DNA of 46,998 nucleotides from Candidatus Stramentimicrobium fermentans (lineage in GTDB: Bacteria; Atribacterota; Phoenicimicrobiia; Phoenicimicrobiales; Stramentimicrobiaceae): contig JAAYOB010000027.1 in NCBI GenBank assembly GCA_012520575.1, positions 1-46,998 of the forward strand, given 5' to 3'. Of the stretch, positions 25,944 through 34,270 are shown piece after piece. The notes beneath the pieces are model-generated. The model made no database searches. It had not been told where the DNA came from and saw nothing but the letters and a program-made list of their open reading frames with translations. A program made the position numbers and the translations under genes. How positions within the stretch are numbered: position 1 is the stretch's first letter; every line of letters begins with the position of its first letter.

Positions 25944-27581
25944 ATGAATGAATATTTTGCCTTCCAGACTGTCATATTTGATCTGGACAGTATGGTAACC
26001 AAGACTGCTAATCTACATACTCACTCCTGGAAAGCAGTCTTTGATGATTATCTCAAATTAAGAGAAAAAAGAAACGGGGAACCCTTCCAACAGTTTACCT
26101 ACCGGCACGATTACCTTATCTATGTCGATGGAAAACCACGTTATAAAGGCGTGCAAAGCTTTCTGGCTTCACGCAATATACAGCTCCCCTTAGGAAACCC
26201 ATCTGACTCTCCGGACCGGGAAACGGTTTGCGGAATAAACAATAAAAAAAACATACTATTTGATAATTTATTGCAGAAAGAGTGTGCCGAAGTTTTTACC
26301 ACCACCATTACCCTTATTGAGGATTTAAAAAAACACGGCATCAGAGTTGGAGCGGTTTCTTCTTCTAAAGATTGCCACAATGTTCTAAAATCGATACATC
26401 TGGAGCATTTGTTTGAAACAATAGTGGATAGAATTGTATCTCAAAAATTAAACCTAAAAAGAAAACCGGAAGGAGATATTCTTGTCGCTGCTGCCAAAAA
26501 TTTAGGCAGCCTTCCGGAAAGTTCGGCAGTAGTGGGAGATACCTCCTCTGGGGTAGAGGCAGGTAGAAATGGTGGATTTGGTTTGGTACTGGGAGTGGCT
26601 CGGGAAAATAACAAAAAAGCGCTGTTTCAACATGGAGCAGACCTGGTAGTATCCGATTTAGCCGAGATAAGTATCGGTTCAATTAACAACTGGTTTTTAA
26701 GGAAACCAAAACCTTATTTCCTATGTTTTGAAAATCTGAAAAGGGCACCACTAATATTTCCTCCAGAACACCTCAAGGAAAAAAAGATTTCTATAAATCC
26801 CTTTTATCGGCGCACCGGTAAAGCTATTCTAACCACCGGTAAAAAATTGACTTTCTTTTTAGACTATGATGGTACTTTAACTCCCATCGCAGAAAGCCCG
26901 GAGTTGGCTATTCTGACTCCCTATATGAAAAAAACAGTAGAGATTTTAGCGGAAATTCATACAGTGGCGATAGTTAGCGGTAGGCTGAGAGAGGATGTTC
27001 AGAACCTGGTGGGAATTAAAGGGATTTTTTATGTAGGCAGCCATGGCTTTGATATTGAAGGACCTGGCGGTTTTAGTATGGTACATCAGGATGCTAAAAA
27101 AACAATCCCTTTAATCTCACACATTATAAAACAGCTGAAAATGATTCTTAAAGAAATAAACGGTGTATTAATTGAAGAAAAAAAATTCAGCGTGGCAGTC
27201 CATTACCGTAAGGTAAAGAGTTTAACAGATTTACAATTTATCACAGAAGCAGTACAAAATTTAGTTCAAAAATATGGGGGGCTAAGAATATTAAAAGGTA
27301 AAAAAGTTTTTGAAATCTTGCCCAATATAGATTGGGATAAAGGTAAGGCAATCAGGTGGATTATGAATGCCCTCAATATACCCTGGGAATCAACAGAAGC
27401 ATTCTACTTGGGGGATGATACTACAGATGAGTATGCCTTTCGCACCGTAATAACCAGAGGCACTGCAATTTTAATTTCCGATGATCCAGAGAGGGCTTCC
27501 TCCGCCGATTTCCTGCTGCAATCACCGGAAGAGGTAAAAAAATTCTTTGAACAAGTTTTGGCATTTTCTGAAAAATGCTAA
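25944..27581 (+). CDS. HAD-superfamily (beta-phosphoglucomutase-like) / trehalose-6-phosphate phosphatase fusion
   Basis: A 545-residue two-domain protein. Residues 1 to about 250 form a HAD subfamily IA domain: VIFDLDSMVTKTANLHTHSW keeps both aspartates of the DxD motif but has Ser-Met where beta-phosphoglucomutases have Gly-Val; GAVSSSKDC and AVVGDTSSGVEAGRNGGFGLVLGV are motifs II and IV. Residues from about 300 are a trehalose-6-phosphate phosphatase: FLDYDGTLTPIAESPELA, AIVSGRLREDVQNLVG, YVGSHGFDIEGPGG and FYLGDDTTDEYAF. The C-half would release trehalose; the N-half may handle glucose-1-phosphate from trehalose breakdown. No trehalose-phosphate synthase is in the window. RBS GAAGGAGTTGACAG precedes the ATG. 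Confidence 0.9.
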   Translation: MNEYFAFQTVIFDLDSMVTKTANLHTHSWKAVFDDYLKLREKRNGEPFQQFTYRHDYLIYVDGKPRYKGVQSFLASRNIQLPLGNPSDSPDRETVCGINNKKNILFDNLLQKECAEVFTTTITLIEDLKKHGIRVGAVSSSKDCHNVLKSIHLEHLFETIVDRIVSQKLNLKRKPEGDILVAAAKNLGSLPESSAVVGDTSSGVEAGRNGGFGLVLGVARENNKKALFQHGADLVVSDLAEISIGSINNWFLRKPKPYFLCFENLKRAPLIFPPEHLKEKKISINPFYRRTGKAILTTGKKLTFFLDYDGTLTPIAESPELAILTPYMKKTVEILAEIHTVAIVSGRLREDVQNLVGIKGIFYVGSHGFDIEGPGGFSMVHQDAKKTIPLISHIIKQLKMILKEINGVLIEEKKFSVAVHYRKVKSLTDLQFITEAVQNLVQKYGGLRILKGKKVFEILPNIDWDKGKAIRWIMNALNIPWESTEAFYLGDDTTDEYAFRTVITRGTAILISDDPERASSADFLLQSPEEVKKFFEQVLAFSEKC

Positions 27582-27691
27582 TTTATATCCCACCATCTCT
27601 GCCTGTTTTTCAGAATGCCATAGACACCTTACACCTTTACAGGCATGGTACTCTTAAAATTCAGGCTCTGTCTTTTCTGTATCTTCCTTAG

Positions 27692-27892
27692 ACACTCTTC
27701 GTAGTGGATGCGGTAACCTCACTCGCCGGTATACCAGTAGATACCGACAAATGGCAGATCGATGCCATCTATAGCGGTACTCAAAAATGTATCAGTTGCC
27801 CACCTGGACTTTCACCGGTCTCCTTCAGTGAAGCCGCCCGGGAGGTTATGACTCAGCGTACCACCCCTATTCAAATAAATACTTTGTATTGA
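27692..27892 (+). pseudogene. Remnant of an alanine-glyoxylate / serine-pyruvate aminotransferase
   Basis: A 66-codon open stretch between a TAG at 27689 and a TGA reads LFVVDAVTSLAGIPVDTDKW, then IDAIYSGTQKC with the PLP-binding lysine, and PPGLSPVSFSEAAREVM. This is the well-known core of class V aminotransferases of the AGXT/SPT type. Family proteins are about 380 residues, and nothing matching the flanking parts is seen on either side. The gene is thus a decayed internal fragment, or the residue of a rearrangement. Confidence 0.8.
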
Positions 27893-28258
27893 GCCTATCT
27901 TCCGATATAGCAAGCTCAAAAGATGGCAGTGTAATAATTAGTTTTAGTTCTTTCATTCGGTAGATTTACCTCTCTTTAGAAAAAGAATGTCTCTTCTTTT
28001 TCTTTGGTTACTACTAGAGGTAAGTCTGTCTTTTTTGTTGGCTAACCGATAAGTGCAATCTGATAAATACTTACTAAAATTCTATACTAACTAATAACGC
28101 TAGGGGACTCTGTTGCGACTAACTTTACCGTTTTCTTTAATCTACCCTTCGATTATATGATATTATATTAAGAAATGACCGTAGTATGTAAAGCAAAAGT
28201 AAGATAGTTTAAGGTAATAAATTTATTAATATGGCAATAGATACAGATTAAAGAAAAA
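27893..28258. other. Gene-free region with a long hairpin
   Basis: 366 bases without a coding frame I can support. The notable content is the long imperfect hairpin at 27962-28027. The remainder is AT-rich, and no convincing promoter for the next gene was found. Confidence 0.4.
27962..28027. repeat. Long imperfect inverted repeat
   Basis: AGATTTACCTCT (27962-27973) pairs with AGAGGTAAGTCT (28016-28027) over 12 bp with one G.T, and inside it AGAAAAAGAA pairs with TTCTTTTTCT around a TGTCTC loop. On the plus strand it is followed by GTCTTTTTTG, so it may act as a terminator or the fold of a small RNA; it could also be the shell of a small mobile repeat. Confidence 0.6.
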
Positions 28259-29044
28259 ATGAAAGAAAATAAGCAATATAAAGCTCTCATACTCGCCGGA
28301 GGAAAAAGCAAGCCTGCTCTTAAAAAAATAATCGGTCAGGAATACAAGGCCCTAATGACCGTTTCCGCTCTCGACTCCAGACCTATTATCCATCATGTAA
28401 TTGAGATGGTGAACAATACCAGATATGTATCTCAACTGTTTGTTGCCGGTCCGAAAGAAGTTGAGCAAGAAATTAAAACTCATCCTCTTACTATGGTTCC
28501 CTCCGGCACTACTCTGCTGGACACTCTGCGTAAAAGTCTTTCTTTATTATCTGAAGAGTCTCATCTCATTATTATTGCCTGCGACCTTCCTCTCATATCA
28601 AGTGAGCACATCGAATGTTTTTTAAAGAATTGCCTGGATGACCCGGGATTTGACATCTATTATGCCATTGTCAGCAAAGAATCGTTTCAAAGGCGATTTC
28701 CCGTTAATGAATTAAGGCGCATTTACGCCAATCTGGTGGAGGGCTCCTTTACCGGGGGCAATCTATTCTTATTAAACCCGAAAGTCATCCTGGAGCATAT
28801 TGATACTATTAAGCAATTCATACTTTTCCGGAAACACCCACTGAAAATGGCTAATATTTTGGGACAAAGGTTAGTGGTTAAATATCTGAAAAAATACCTT
28901 TCCATTAGAGATCTGGAAAAAATGGTCCCACAATATTTAAAAGGGTATACCGGAAAAGCAGTGCTGGCCCCTCCCGAAGTTGCCCTGGACATCGATAAAC
29001 CCTCTCAATTAGAAGCATTGAACCGGTTGCTAAAAACCCAATAA
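28259..29044 (+). CDS. MobA-like nucleotidyltransferase family protein
   Basis: A 261-residue NTP-transferase-fold protein. KALILAGGKSKPALKKIIGQ is the nucleotide-binding loop (LAGG), though the usual RM/RF signature after it is replaced by KP. LIIIACDLPLISSEHIECFL is the metal-binding D-x-P segment. VEGSFTGGNLFLLNP and the late ALDIDKPSQLEALNRLL are like those of 2-phospho-lactate or molybdenum-cofactor guanylyl/cytidylyltransferases and sugar-phosphate nucleotidyltransferases. The exact substrate is unknown. It converges with UPF0316, the two ending 3 bases apart. Confidence 0.8.
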   Translation: MKENKQYKALILAGGKSKPALKKIIGQEYKALMTVSALDSRPIIHHVIEMVNNTRYVSQLFVAGPKEVEQEIKTHPLTMVPSGTTLLDTLRKSLSLLSEESHLIIIACDLPLISSEHIECFLKNCLDDPGFDIYYAIVSKESFQRRFPVNELRRIYANLVEGSFTGGNLFLLNPKVILEHIDTIKQFILFRKHPLKMANILGQRLVVKYLKKYLSIRDLEKMVPQYLKGYTGKAVLAPPEVALDIDKPSQLEALNRLLKTQ

Positions 29045-29047
29045 TAC

Positions 29048-29599
29048 TCAGGTTTTGCTTTTCACATCATAGATATATCCGCCTGAGCTGCCCACTATAA
29101 GATAAGAAGTGATGAAAGCCTTGGGGTCATATTTCAGAGCAATTTCACGTATTTTGTAGTAAACATTACGGTGAGTTATTATCTGTAAAACTTGCAATTC
29201 TCCCTGCAAACCATAGCCAATATTACGGGTTACTCCAAATCCCTCTTCTCGTAATTCCTGTTCTATTTCAGGCCAGTGGGTTCGGGAAATTACTCCTACC
29301 GAAATCATCTCTTGGGAAAGTTTTTCACTGATGGCAATGCCAACGATGGTACCGGCACCAAAACCGCCACTGTAAGCCAACACATTAATGAAATTGCCTA
29401 CATCTTGAATGACTTTAGATATAATGAGAATAAAGATAAAAACTTCACAAAAGCCCACAAATCCGGCAAGTAATTTTTTTCTGCTCACAATGAGCTGAAC
29501 CCGATAAGTCCCCAGAGAAACGTCGACAATTCGGAAACAGAATATTAAAAGAGCCCAAATATAGGGATTTAAGTCCTCTAACCCACTCAAAATATCCAT
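29048..29599 (-). CDS. UPF0316 / DUF2179 membrane protein
   Basis: About 183 residues from ATG at 29599. An upstream TTG at 29629 would add ten residues, but GAGAGGTG lies about 11 bases before the ATG, which also begins where homologues do (MDILSG...). Three hydrophobic helices (YIWALLIFCFRIVDVSLGTYR; LLAGFVGFCEVFIFILIISKVI; NVLAYSGGFGAGTIVGIAI) are followed by a cytosolic DUF2179 domain (ISVGVISRTHWPEIEQELRE; VLQIITHRNVYYKI; ITSYLIVG). DUF2179 domains are small sensory or binding modules; function here is unknown. Confidence 0.88.
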   Translation of the reverse strand: MDILSGLEDLNPYIWALLIFCFRIVDVSLGTYRVQLIVSRKKLLAGFVGFCEVFIFILIISKVIQDVGNFINVLAYSGGFGAGTIVGIAISEKLSQEMISVGVISRTHWPEIEQELREEGFGVTRNIGYGLQGELQVLQIITHRNVYYKIREIALKYDPKAFITSYLIVGSSGGYIYDVKSKT

Positions 29600-30134
29600 A
29601 ATGCAATATACACCTCTCGTTAAAATCAATTTTATTTAACCATATAGCTTTAAATAAGAAAGATGTACTAAAAGCCAGATTAAATAGAAGAAATTATTAA
29701 AATCTAATTGTAAAAAGATTAAAATTAATCTATAATTACTGAGGATTTGACATAGATAATCATTAAAAAAATTATAGCTATATGTTTGGCTATACCAGCA
29801 CACCGGTAACATTTTTATGGTTTATAAATATGATTATCATTTTTCAGAATGCTGATGATTCTATCTTTATAATTCTTTGCCATAGGACAATAATACACTT
29901 TATTTAAACACTTCGCTTGTGGTTTATAGAAATGATTACACCTGTTCTATCTATGGTTATCACCGTATCTACTTGATATATGATTATGTTAATATTAGCG
30001 CATACTCAATAGTAAACGAGTTAATACAATTATAGCAGGATATTTTAAAATGAAAAACTATTTATGTTCTCTGGTAGCTAAAAAACAAAAGCAGACATAG
30101 AGTCGACCTAAAAGACAAAAAGGAGCTTAAAACA
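29600..30134. other. Divergent intergenic region before cinA
   Basis: 535 bases of AT-rich DNA between UPF0316 and cinA. I see no ORF, stable hairpin or terminator worth naming. TTGACA occurs at 29747-29752, but the best -10 (TATAGC) is 20 bases away, too far for a confident promoter. The cinA RBS is AAAAAGGAG at 30117-30125. Confidence 0.4.
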
Positions 30135-31376
30135 ATGAAGGCAGAAATCTTAAGTATCGGAAATGAAATTTTATGCGGCAATATAATCGATACCAATGCC
30201 AATTATATTATTAAAAAACTTAAGGAAATAAACCTTACTGTGCAGCATGTTTCAGCGGTAGGAGACCATGAAAAAGAATTAATTGCCCAGCTACAGGAAG
30301 CCTGCCAACGTTCACAAATAATTATTACCACCGGTGGATTGGGACCTACGGAGGATGATATTACTTTCCAATCGATTGCCAAAGCTTTCGGGTTGAAGCT
30401 GGTAAAATACCCGGAAGCAGAGGAACATCTAATTAAAACTCTCACCGGTGTCTCTATTGATATTGCACCGAGTAATTTAAAGCAAACCTTCTTACCCGAA
30501 GGCTCTCATTGTATTATAAATCCTTATGGTACTGCACCGGCACTGATACTGGAAAAAGATGACAGGGTAATAGTAGCACTCCCTGGCGTACCCTTGGAAA
30601 TGAAAAACTTACTATCAGAACAGATTATGCCTTTCTTGCAAAGTAAATTTCCCAACCTGAAACAGATGCAATCAAGAATTATAAGAACCAGCGGACTCCC
30701 GGAATCAGCTTTGAATGATAAGATAAAGGATTTTATTAATTCTCATCTGGATTTGAATATAGGCATATATGCCACACCGGAAGATATCCAAATTCAGCTA
30801 AATGCACTGGCTAATACCATTGAGGAAGCTGAAGTTATTTTAGATGGAGCCACCGAACAACTAAAAGATCTCTTAGGAGATTATATCTTTGGTTATGAAC
30901 AAGATTCTCTGGAAAAAGTTATCGGCAATCTGTTAAGAGAAAAAAAACTAACTTTAGCTGTCGCCGAGTCATGCACCGGAGGAATGCTGGGAGAGGCTAT
31001 TACCTCAATTGCCGGTAGTTCGGACTATTTTAAAGGTGGCATTATCAGCTACAGCGGAGAAATAAAAGAAAAACTGCTCGGCGTGCCCCATGATATTTTA
31101 CAAGAATTTGGAGAGGTCAGTGAGCCGGTTGCCCGGGCTATGGCAGAAGGTGTTTGTAAAAAATGTAACAGTGATATCGGTATAGGAATTACCGGCATTG
31201 CCGGTCCGGAAGGGGGTAGCCCGGAAAAACCGGTAGGATTAGTCTATATTGCCCTTGCCGACAGCAATCAGACTACTGTGCAGAAATATCAGCTACGGCG
31301 GGATAGGCAGACTATACGTCTGCGTTCTACTCGTCGGGCTTTAAACATGCTGAGATTATATCTCATAAATCTTTAA
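30135..31376 (+). CDS. cinA: CinA (competence/damage-inducible protein; PncC-type deamidase fusion)
   Basis: A 413-residue protein with two domains. Residues 1 to about 170 are a MoCF-like (COG1058) domain with AEILSIGNEILCGNIIDTNA, TTGGLGPTEDDITF and VIVALPGVPLEMKNLL. Residues from about 255 are the CinA C-terminal domain, a nicotinamide-nucleotide amidase type, with LAVAESCTGGMLGEAITSIAGSS, GIISYSGEIKEKLLGV and GIGITGIAGPEGGSPEKPVG. It would recycle nicotinamide mononucleotide to nicotinate mononucleotide, with an ADP-ribose pyrophosphatase activity proposed for the N-half. The length is standard and the start is well set by AAGGAG 9 bases upstream. Confidence 0.95.
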   Translation: MKAEILSIGNEILCGNIIDTNANYIIKKLKEINLTVQHVSAVGDHEKELIAQLQEACQRSQIIITTGGLGPTEDDITFQSIAKAFGLKLVKYPEAEEHLIKTLTGVSIDIAPSNLKQTFLPEGSHCIINPYGTAPALILEKDDRVIVALPGVPLEMKNLLSEQIMPFLQSKFPNLKQMQSRIIRTSGLPESALNDKIKDFINSHLDLNIGIYATPEDIQIQLNALANTIEEAEVILDGATEQLKDLLGDYIFGYEQDSLEKVIGNLLREKKLTLAVAESCTGGMLGEAITSIAGSSDYFKGGIISYSGEIKEKLLGVPHDILQEFGEVSEPVARAMAEGVCKKCNSDIGIGITGIAGPEGGSPEKPVGLVYIALADSNQTTVQKYQLRRDRQTIRLRSTRRALNMLRLYLINL

Positions 31377-31685
31377 TAATCTTCAATTACTTCAAACATT
31401 AATTATTAGAATTTTATAAAATATAGTGTAGTTAGAAACTGTAAAAGACTATTGCAAGGCAGAGGAGCTGAATAACAATATTGCAGAGATTTGTTAAAAA
31501 ATAGTTTCATCTCTGTTTAATTTTGTCTTTATTAATATATAAACCCACATTAAGTTTCCTCATAGAAACAAATGGGCCGTCAAGGGCTGAGTCCCTGTTC
31601 CGGTCAATAAGGGAACGGTCTCTGCCCCTTATCCCAGCCAACAAGGACATCCCCTTGAGCCAAATAGGATAATAGAGATTATTTA
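31377..31685. other. Intergenic region with a GC-rich structured element
   Basis: 309 bases between convergent genes. The first 190 are AT-rich and featureless. The last part (about 31570-31666) is sharply richer in GC and strongly self-complementary, and is listed separately. Confidence 0.5.
31570..31666. repeat. GC-rich foldable element (candidate RNA or small repeat)
   Basis: TCAAGGG (31580-31586) pairs with CCCTTGA (near 31652-31659) as an outer stem. Within it, a hairpin of about 14 bp with two T.T mismatches forms between GGGCTGAGTCCCTGTTCC and GGAACGGTCTCTGCCC, with a GTCAATAAG-like loop, and AAGG/CCTT makes a second small hairpin. The base composition is unlike the flanks. I find no tRNA, known riboswitch or terminator T-run. 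Confidence 0.5.
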
Positions 31686-32525
31686 TTATTTGAGGTCTAA
31701 ATATTCTCTCTTTCTTTCCTCAAATTGTTTGATTATTTTAAATTGTGATATTACTACAGGTTTATCAGCGGAAAATTGTTTATTATTTTTTTTACTCCAT
31801 TTTAAAAAGGTTTTTTCATACTGCTCTATAATTTTTTGGGTAGGATGCCTTTGCTGTTCATCTGACTCTTTAATATGGTCAGCGATATTCTCAAATGAAT
31901 CTATGGTGACTCCAGTAATTTCAAAGGTTGCGAGCGGTAATCCTTTCCAATTATTCAAAAGGGCATAGTCACCAATTTCCGGAATTGGTTGGCGGAAAAT
32001 ATCATAATGGTCTTTTAACTCTATCGAAACTTTTTGCTTGCTTTGCAATATTTCTCTATTATAACCCTCAATATCGCTCTTGCTATAGCCATTTTTGACA
32101 ATATGAAAACGGTTTTTTCTTTCCTTAAACTCAGTCAACAAAATGTCATGATAGGCATCCAATATGGATTTACCGGTAAGATTAGCAAAGAAATCCTTCT
32201 CTACAGTGAAATTGATAGGCAACCATTGGATGTTTTTATATTTGGTTAAATCAAATAATATCTCCGTTGATTCCTTTCCTAAACATAAGAAGAGGTAAAG
32301 TTGTTGTTCATTACGAAATATGTCTATAATTGTTTTCTGTCCAATTAATACTGACTTGAGCGGAATAAATGCTTGTTTTACTAAAAGTTCAACATTTAGA
32401 CGATTGAATGGTTTATTTAACAGATCTTCTACTTCTGGCAAAAACCAGCTATCATTTTCCGAACTGTCTTTGGTCTTAACCCATAACGCTTTATGTTCTC
32501 TATCCAAAATTAGAAGAAAAGCCAT
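31686..32525 (-). CDS. Degenerate Nudix-like / ASCH domain protein
   Basis: A 279-residue soluble protein. The C-terminal part (about residues 195-275) has the pattern of ASCH/DUF984 domains: IPEIGDYALLNNWKGLPLAT, a FEITGVTIDSFENI strand-helix, a helix with KWSKKNNKQFSADKPVVISQFKI. The N-terminal 130 residues read like a Nudix fold (LILDREHKALWVKTKDSSENDSWFLPE..., QLYLFLCLG, IQWLPI) but lack the REUXEE catalytic box, so that part would be inactive or ligand-binding. ASCH domains bind RNA or nucleosides. Both assignments rest on pattern only; the gene stands alone. Confidence 0.55.
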   Translation of the reverse strand: MAFLLILDREHKALWVKTKDSSENDSWFLPEVEDLLNKPFNRLNVELLVKQAFIPLKSVLIGQKTIIDIFRNEQQLYLFLCLGKESTEILFDLTKYKNIQWLPINFTVEKDFFANLTGKSILDAYHDILLTEFKERKNRFHIVKNGYSKSDIEGYNREILQSKQKVSIELKDHYDIFRQPIPEIGDYALLNNWKGLPLATFEITGVTIDSFENIADHIKESDEQQRHPTQKIIEQYEKTFLKWSKKNNKQFSADKPVVISQFKIIKQFEERKREYLDLK

Positions 32526-32891
32526 AGCAACTCCTGCTGGGAAGAATATAAAAGAAAGGTTTCTTAATTAATATGTAAGTTTTTAGAGGATAGTAATCTA
32601 TAAAAAAATTTTCTATTATATTATTTTAATAATTACCGAATAATCCTCCGATTATCTAAAACCTTTAAATATCAAATTTATTTTTCCTATAGTATATTGT
32701 ATTTTATTTTTTAATGTGTTATTTTCTTTGAGGTATTCTATAAAGGCATTCTTATTTAATAAATATAAAAAAGACTCTACAAGTCTTTTTTTGTCATTAT
32801 AGCACAGAAATAGTTTTTTTATTACATCTGGAAAAGCAAAATCTTTCGAAACAAAATTTTTCCTTTTTTTATATAGTAAAGGTGGCAAGCC
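32526..32891. other. AT-rich region upstream of the MATE gene
   Basis: 366 bases between divergent genes. It contains the small terminator-like hairpin at 32767-32792 and, at its right edge, the SD of the MATE gene. A minus-strand frame of 85 codons in it has no detectable SD and biased Lys/Leu/Phe content of AT-rich noise. Confidence 0.4.
32767..32792 (+). terminator. Terminator-like hairpin
   Basis: AAAAAGACT (32768-32776), loop CTACA, AGTCTTTTT (32782-32790), then TT. It could stop transcription in either direction. No gene ends close to it. Confidence 0.5.
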
Positions 32892-34265
32892 ATACCTAAG
32901 GAAGTTCATAATAATTTAACTGAAGGAAGTATAGTTAAGAATTTATTGGCTGTTTCCTTGCCGACTATGTTTGGATTCTTCGCTCAAACACTTTACGATT
33001 TTATTGATATAGTCTGGATTGGCAGGATTTCTGCCCAGGCAGTGGCAGGAGTGGTAATTTTTGTAACAATTTTCTGGTTAGCAGATATTATCAATGAGAT
33101 AATTGGAATCAGCTCCGTATCGCTTATCTCTCAGAGTTTCGGTGCCGGCCAGTTGGAAAAGACAAAACAGGTTATTGAGCAGTCTATCTTCTTTAAGGCT
33201 CTGGTTTCCATTATTATGGCTGTTATCTTTCTCTTGTTTTTAAAACCGCTCTGTTCCTTTTTTGCAACAGAACCTGAAGTAATTAATTATGCTTTAGAAT
33301 ATGGAGTAATCCGTTCACTCTTTCTACCTTTTATGTTCTCCTCTTTCAGTGTAAATACGGCCCTGCGTTGTATAGGAGATGCAAAATATCCCATGTACAT
33401 TATGCTCTTTACCTCTATTCTTAATATTGTGTTAGACCCAATTTTAATGTTTGAAACTATACCGGGTACTTCTCTTCCGGGAATGGGTATGGGCATCAAA
33501 GGAGCAGCTATTGCTACTGTAATATCAACTATAATAGCCTTATTAATAGGTCTTATTATCCTTTTATCCGGAAAGAGTTACATCAAAATTTCTTTTTCCG
33601 GTCTTTTTAAGCTAAGTAAAGAGAACTTTAAAAAGCTGAGTACTATCGGTCTGCCTGCCGGGGTAGAGATGCTCTTCCGACAAGGTGGTCAGCTCCTCTT
33701 ATTAAAATTTGTCTCTTTTTATGGGACACTTTCTTTAGCTATCTTTGGTGTAGGTATGAAACTTTTCAATCTGGTCTTCCTTCCCCTCTTGGGTTTAGCC
33801 ATGGGGGGCAGCGCCATTGCCGGGCAAAATTTAGGTGCTAATAATATTGAAAGAACTCATAAAACGGCTATTTATGCTTCGTATTTAGGAATTATTATTA
33901 CTGGTATTATAGCCTCTCTGGCCATGCTTTTCCCCGAGACTATCATCAGAATATTTATGGACCAGAAAGAGGCAATCGAGATAGGGGAAAAAATGATCTA
34001 TATTATTTCACCCAGTTCTATTGCAGTAGCCATCACTATGGGCTTGAACACGGTATTTACCGGCTCCGGTTACAATATGCCTTATTTAATTTCCGGGATT
34101 GCAGCACGTTGGTTTTTTCAGATTCCCTATTCCGTGCTGGTAGTTTACATCTTCCAACTACCCATTACCTTTATATGGAGTGGATTTCTGATAGCAGAAT
34201 TTATAGAACTTCTGGTTATTTATGCTTTCTATCAGCAGGGGAGGTGGAAAATTACCAGGGTCTGA
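32892..34265 (+). CDS. MATE family efflux transporter, apparent ATA start
   Basis: A multidrug/Na+ antiporter of the MATE family with about 12 membrane segments. Read from ATA at 32892 it has 457 residues and opens with NNLTEGSIVKNLLAVSLPTM, the normal MATE N-terminus. The first conventional start is TTG at 32946, which would cut off NLTEGSIVKNL. In the same frame a TAA lies just upstream, and between the stop and 32946 there is no ATG, GTG or TTG. AAAGGTGG lies 6 bases before the ATA. Later segments GLPAGVEMLFRQGG and LGLAMGGSAIAGQNLGANN are typical. Confidence 0.88.
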   Translation: MPKEVHNNLTEGSIVKNLLAVSLPTMFGFFAQTLYDFIDIVWIGRISAQAVAGVVIFVTIFWLADIINEIIGISSVSLISQSFGAGQLEKTKQVIEQSIFFKALVSIIMAVIFLLFLKPLCSFFATEPEVINYALEYGVIRSLFLPFMFSSFSVNTALRCIGDAKYPMYIMLFTSILNIVLDPILMFETIPGTSLPGMGMGIKGAAIATVISTIIALLIGLIILLSGKSYIKISFSGLFKLSKENFKKLSTIGLPAGVEMLFRQGGQLLLLKFVSFYGTLSLAIFGVGMKLFNLVFLPLLGLAMGGSAIAGQNLGANNIERTHKTAIYASYLGIIITGIIASLAMLFPETIIRIFMDQKEAIEIGEKMIYIISPSSIAVAITMGLNTVFTGSGYNMPYLISGIAARWFFQIPYSVLVVYIFQLPITFIWSGFLIAEFIELLVIYAFYQQGRWKITRV

Positions 34266-34270
34266 ATTTT

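Noticed and set aside
32652..32909. Minus-strand frame of 85 codons before the MATE gene
   Set aside because: No SD, composition of AT-rich noise, crosses a terminator-like hairpin and the MATE translation start.
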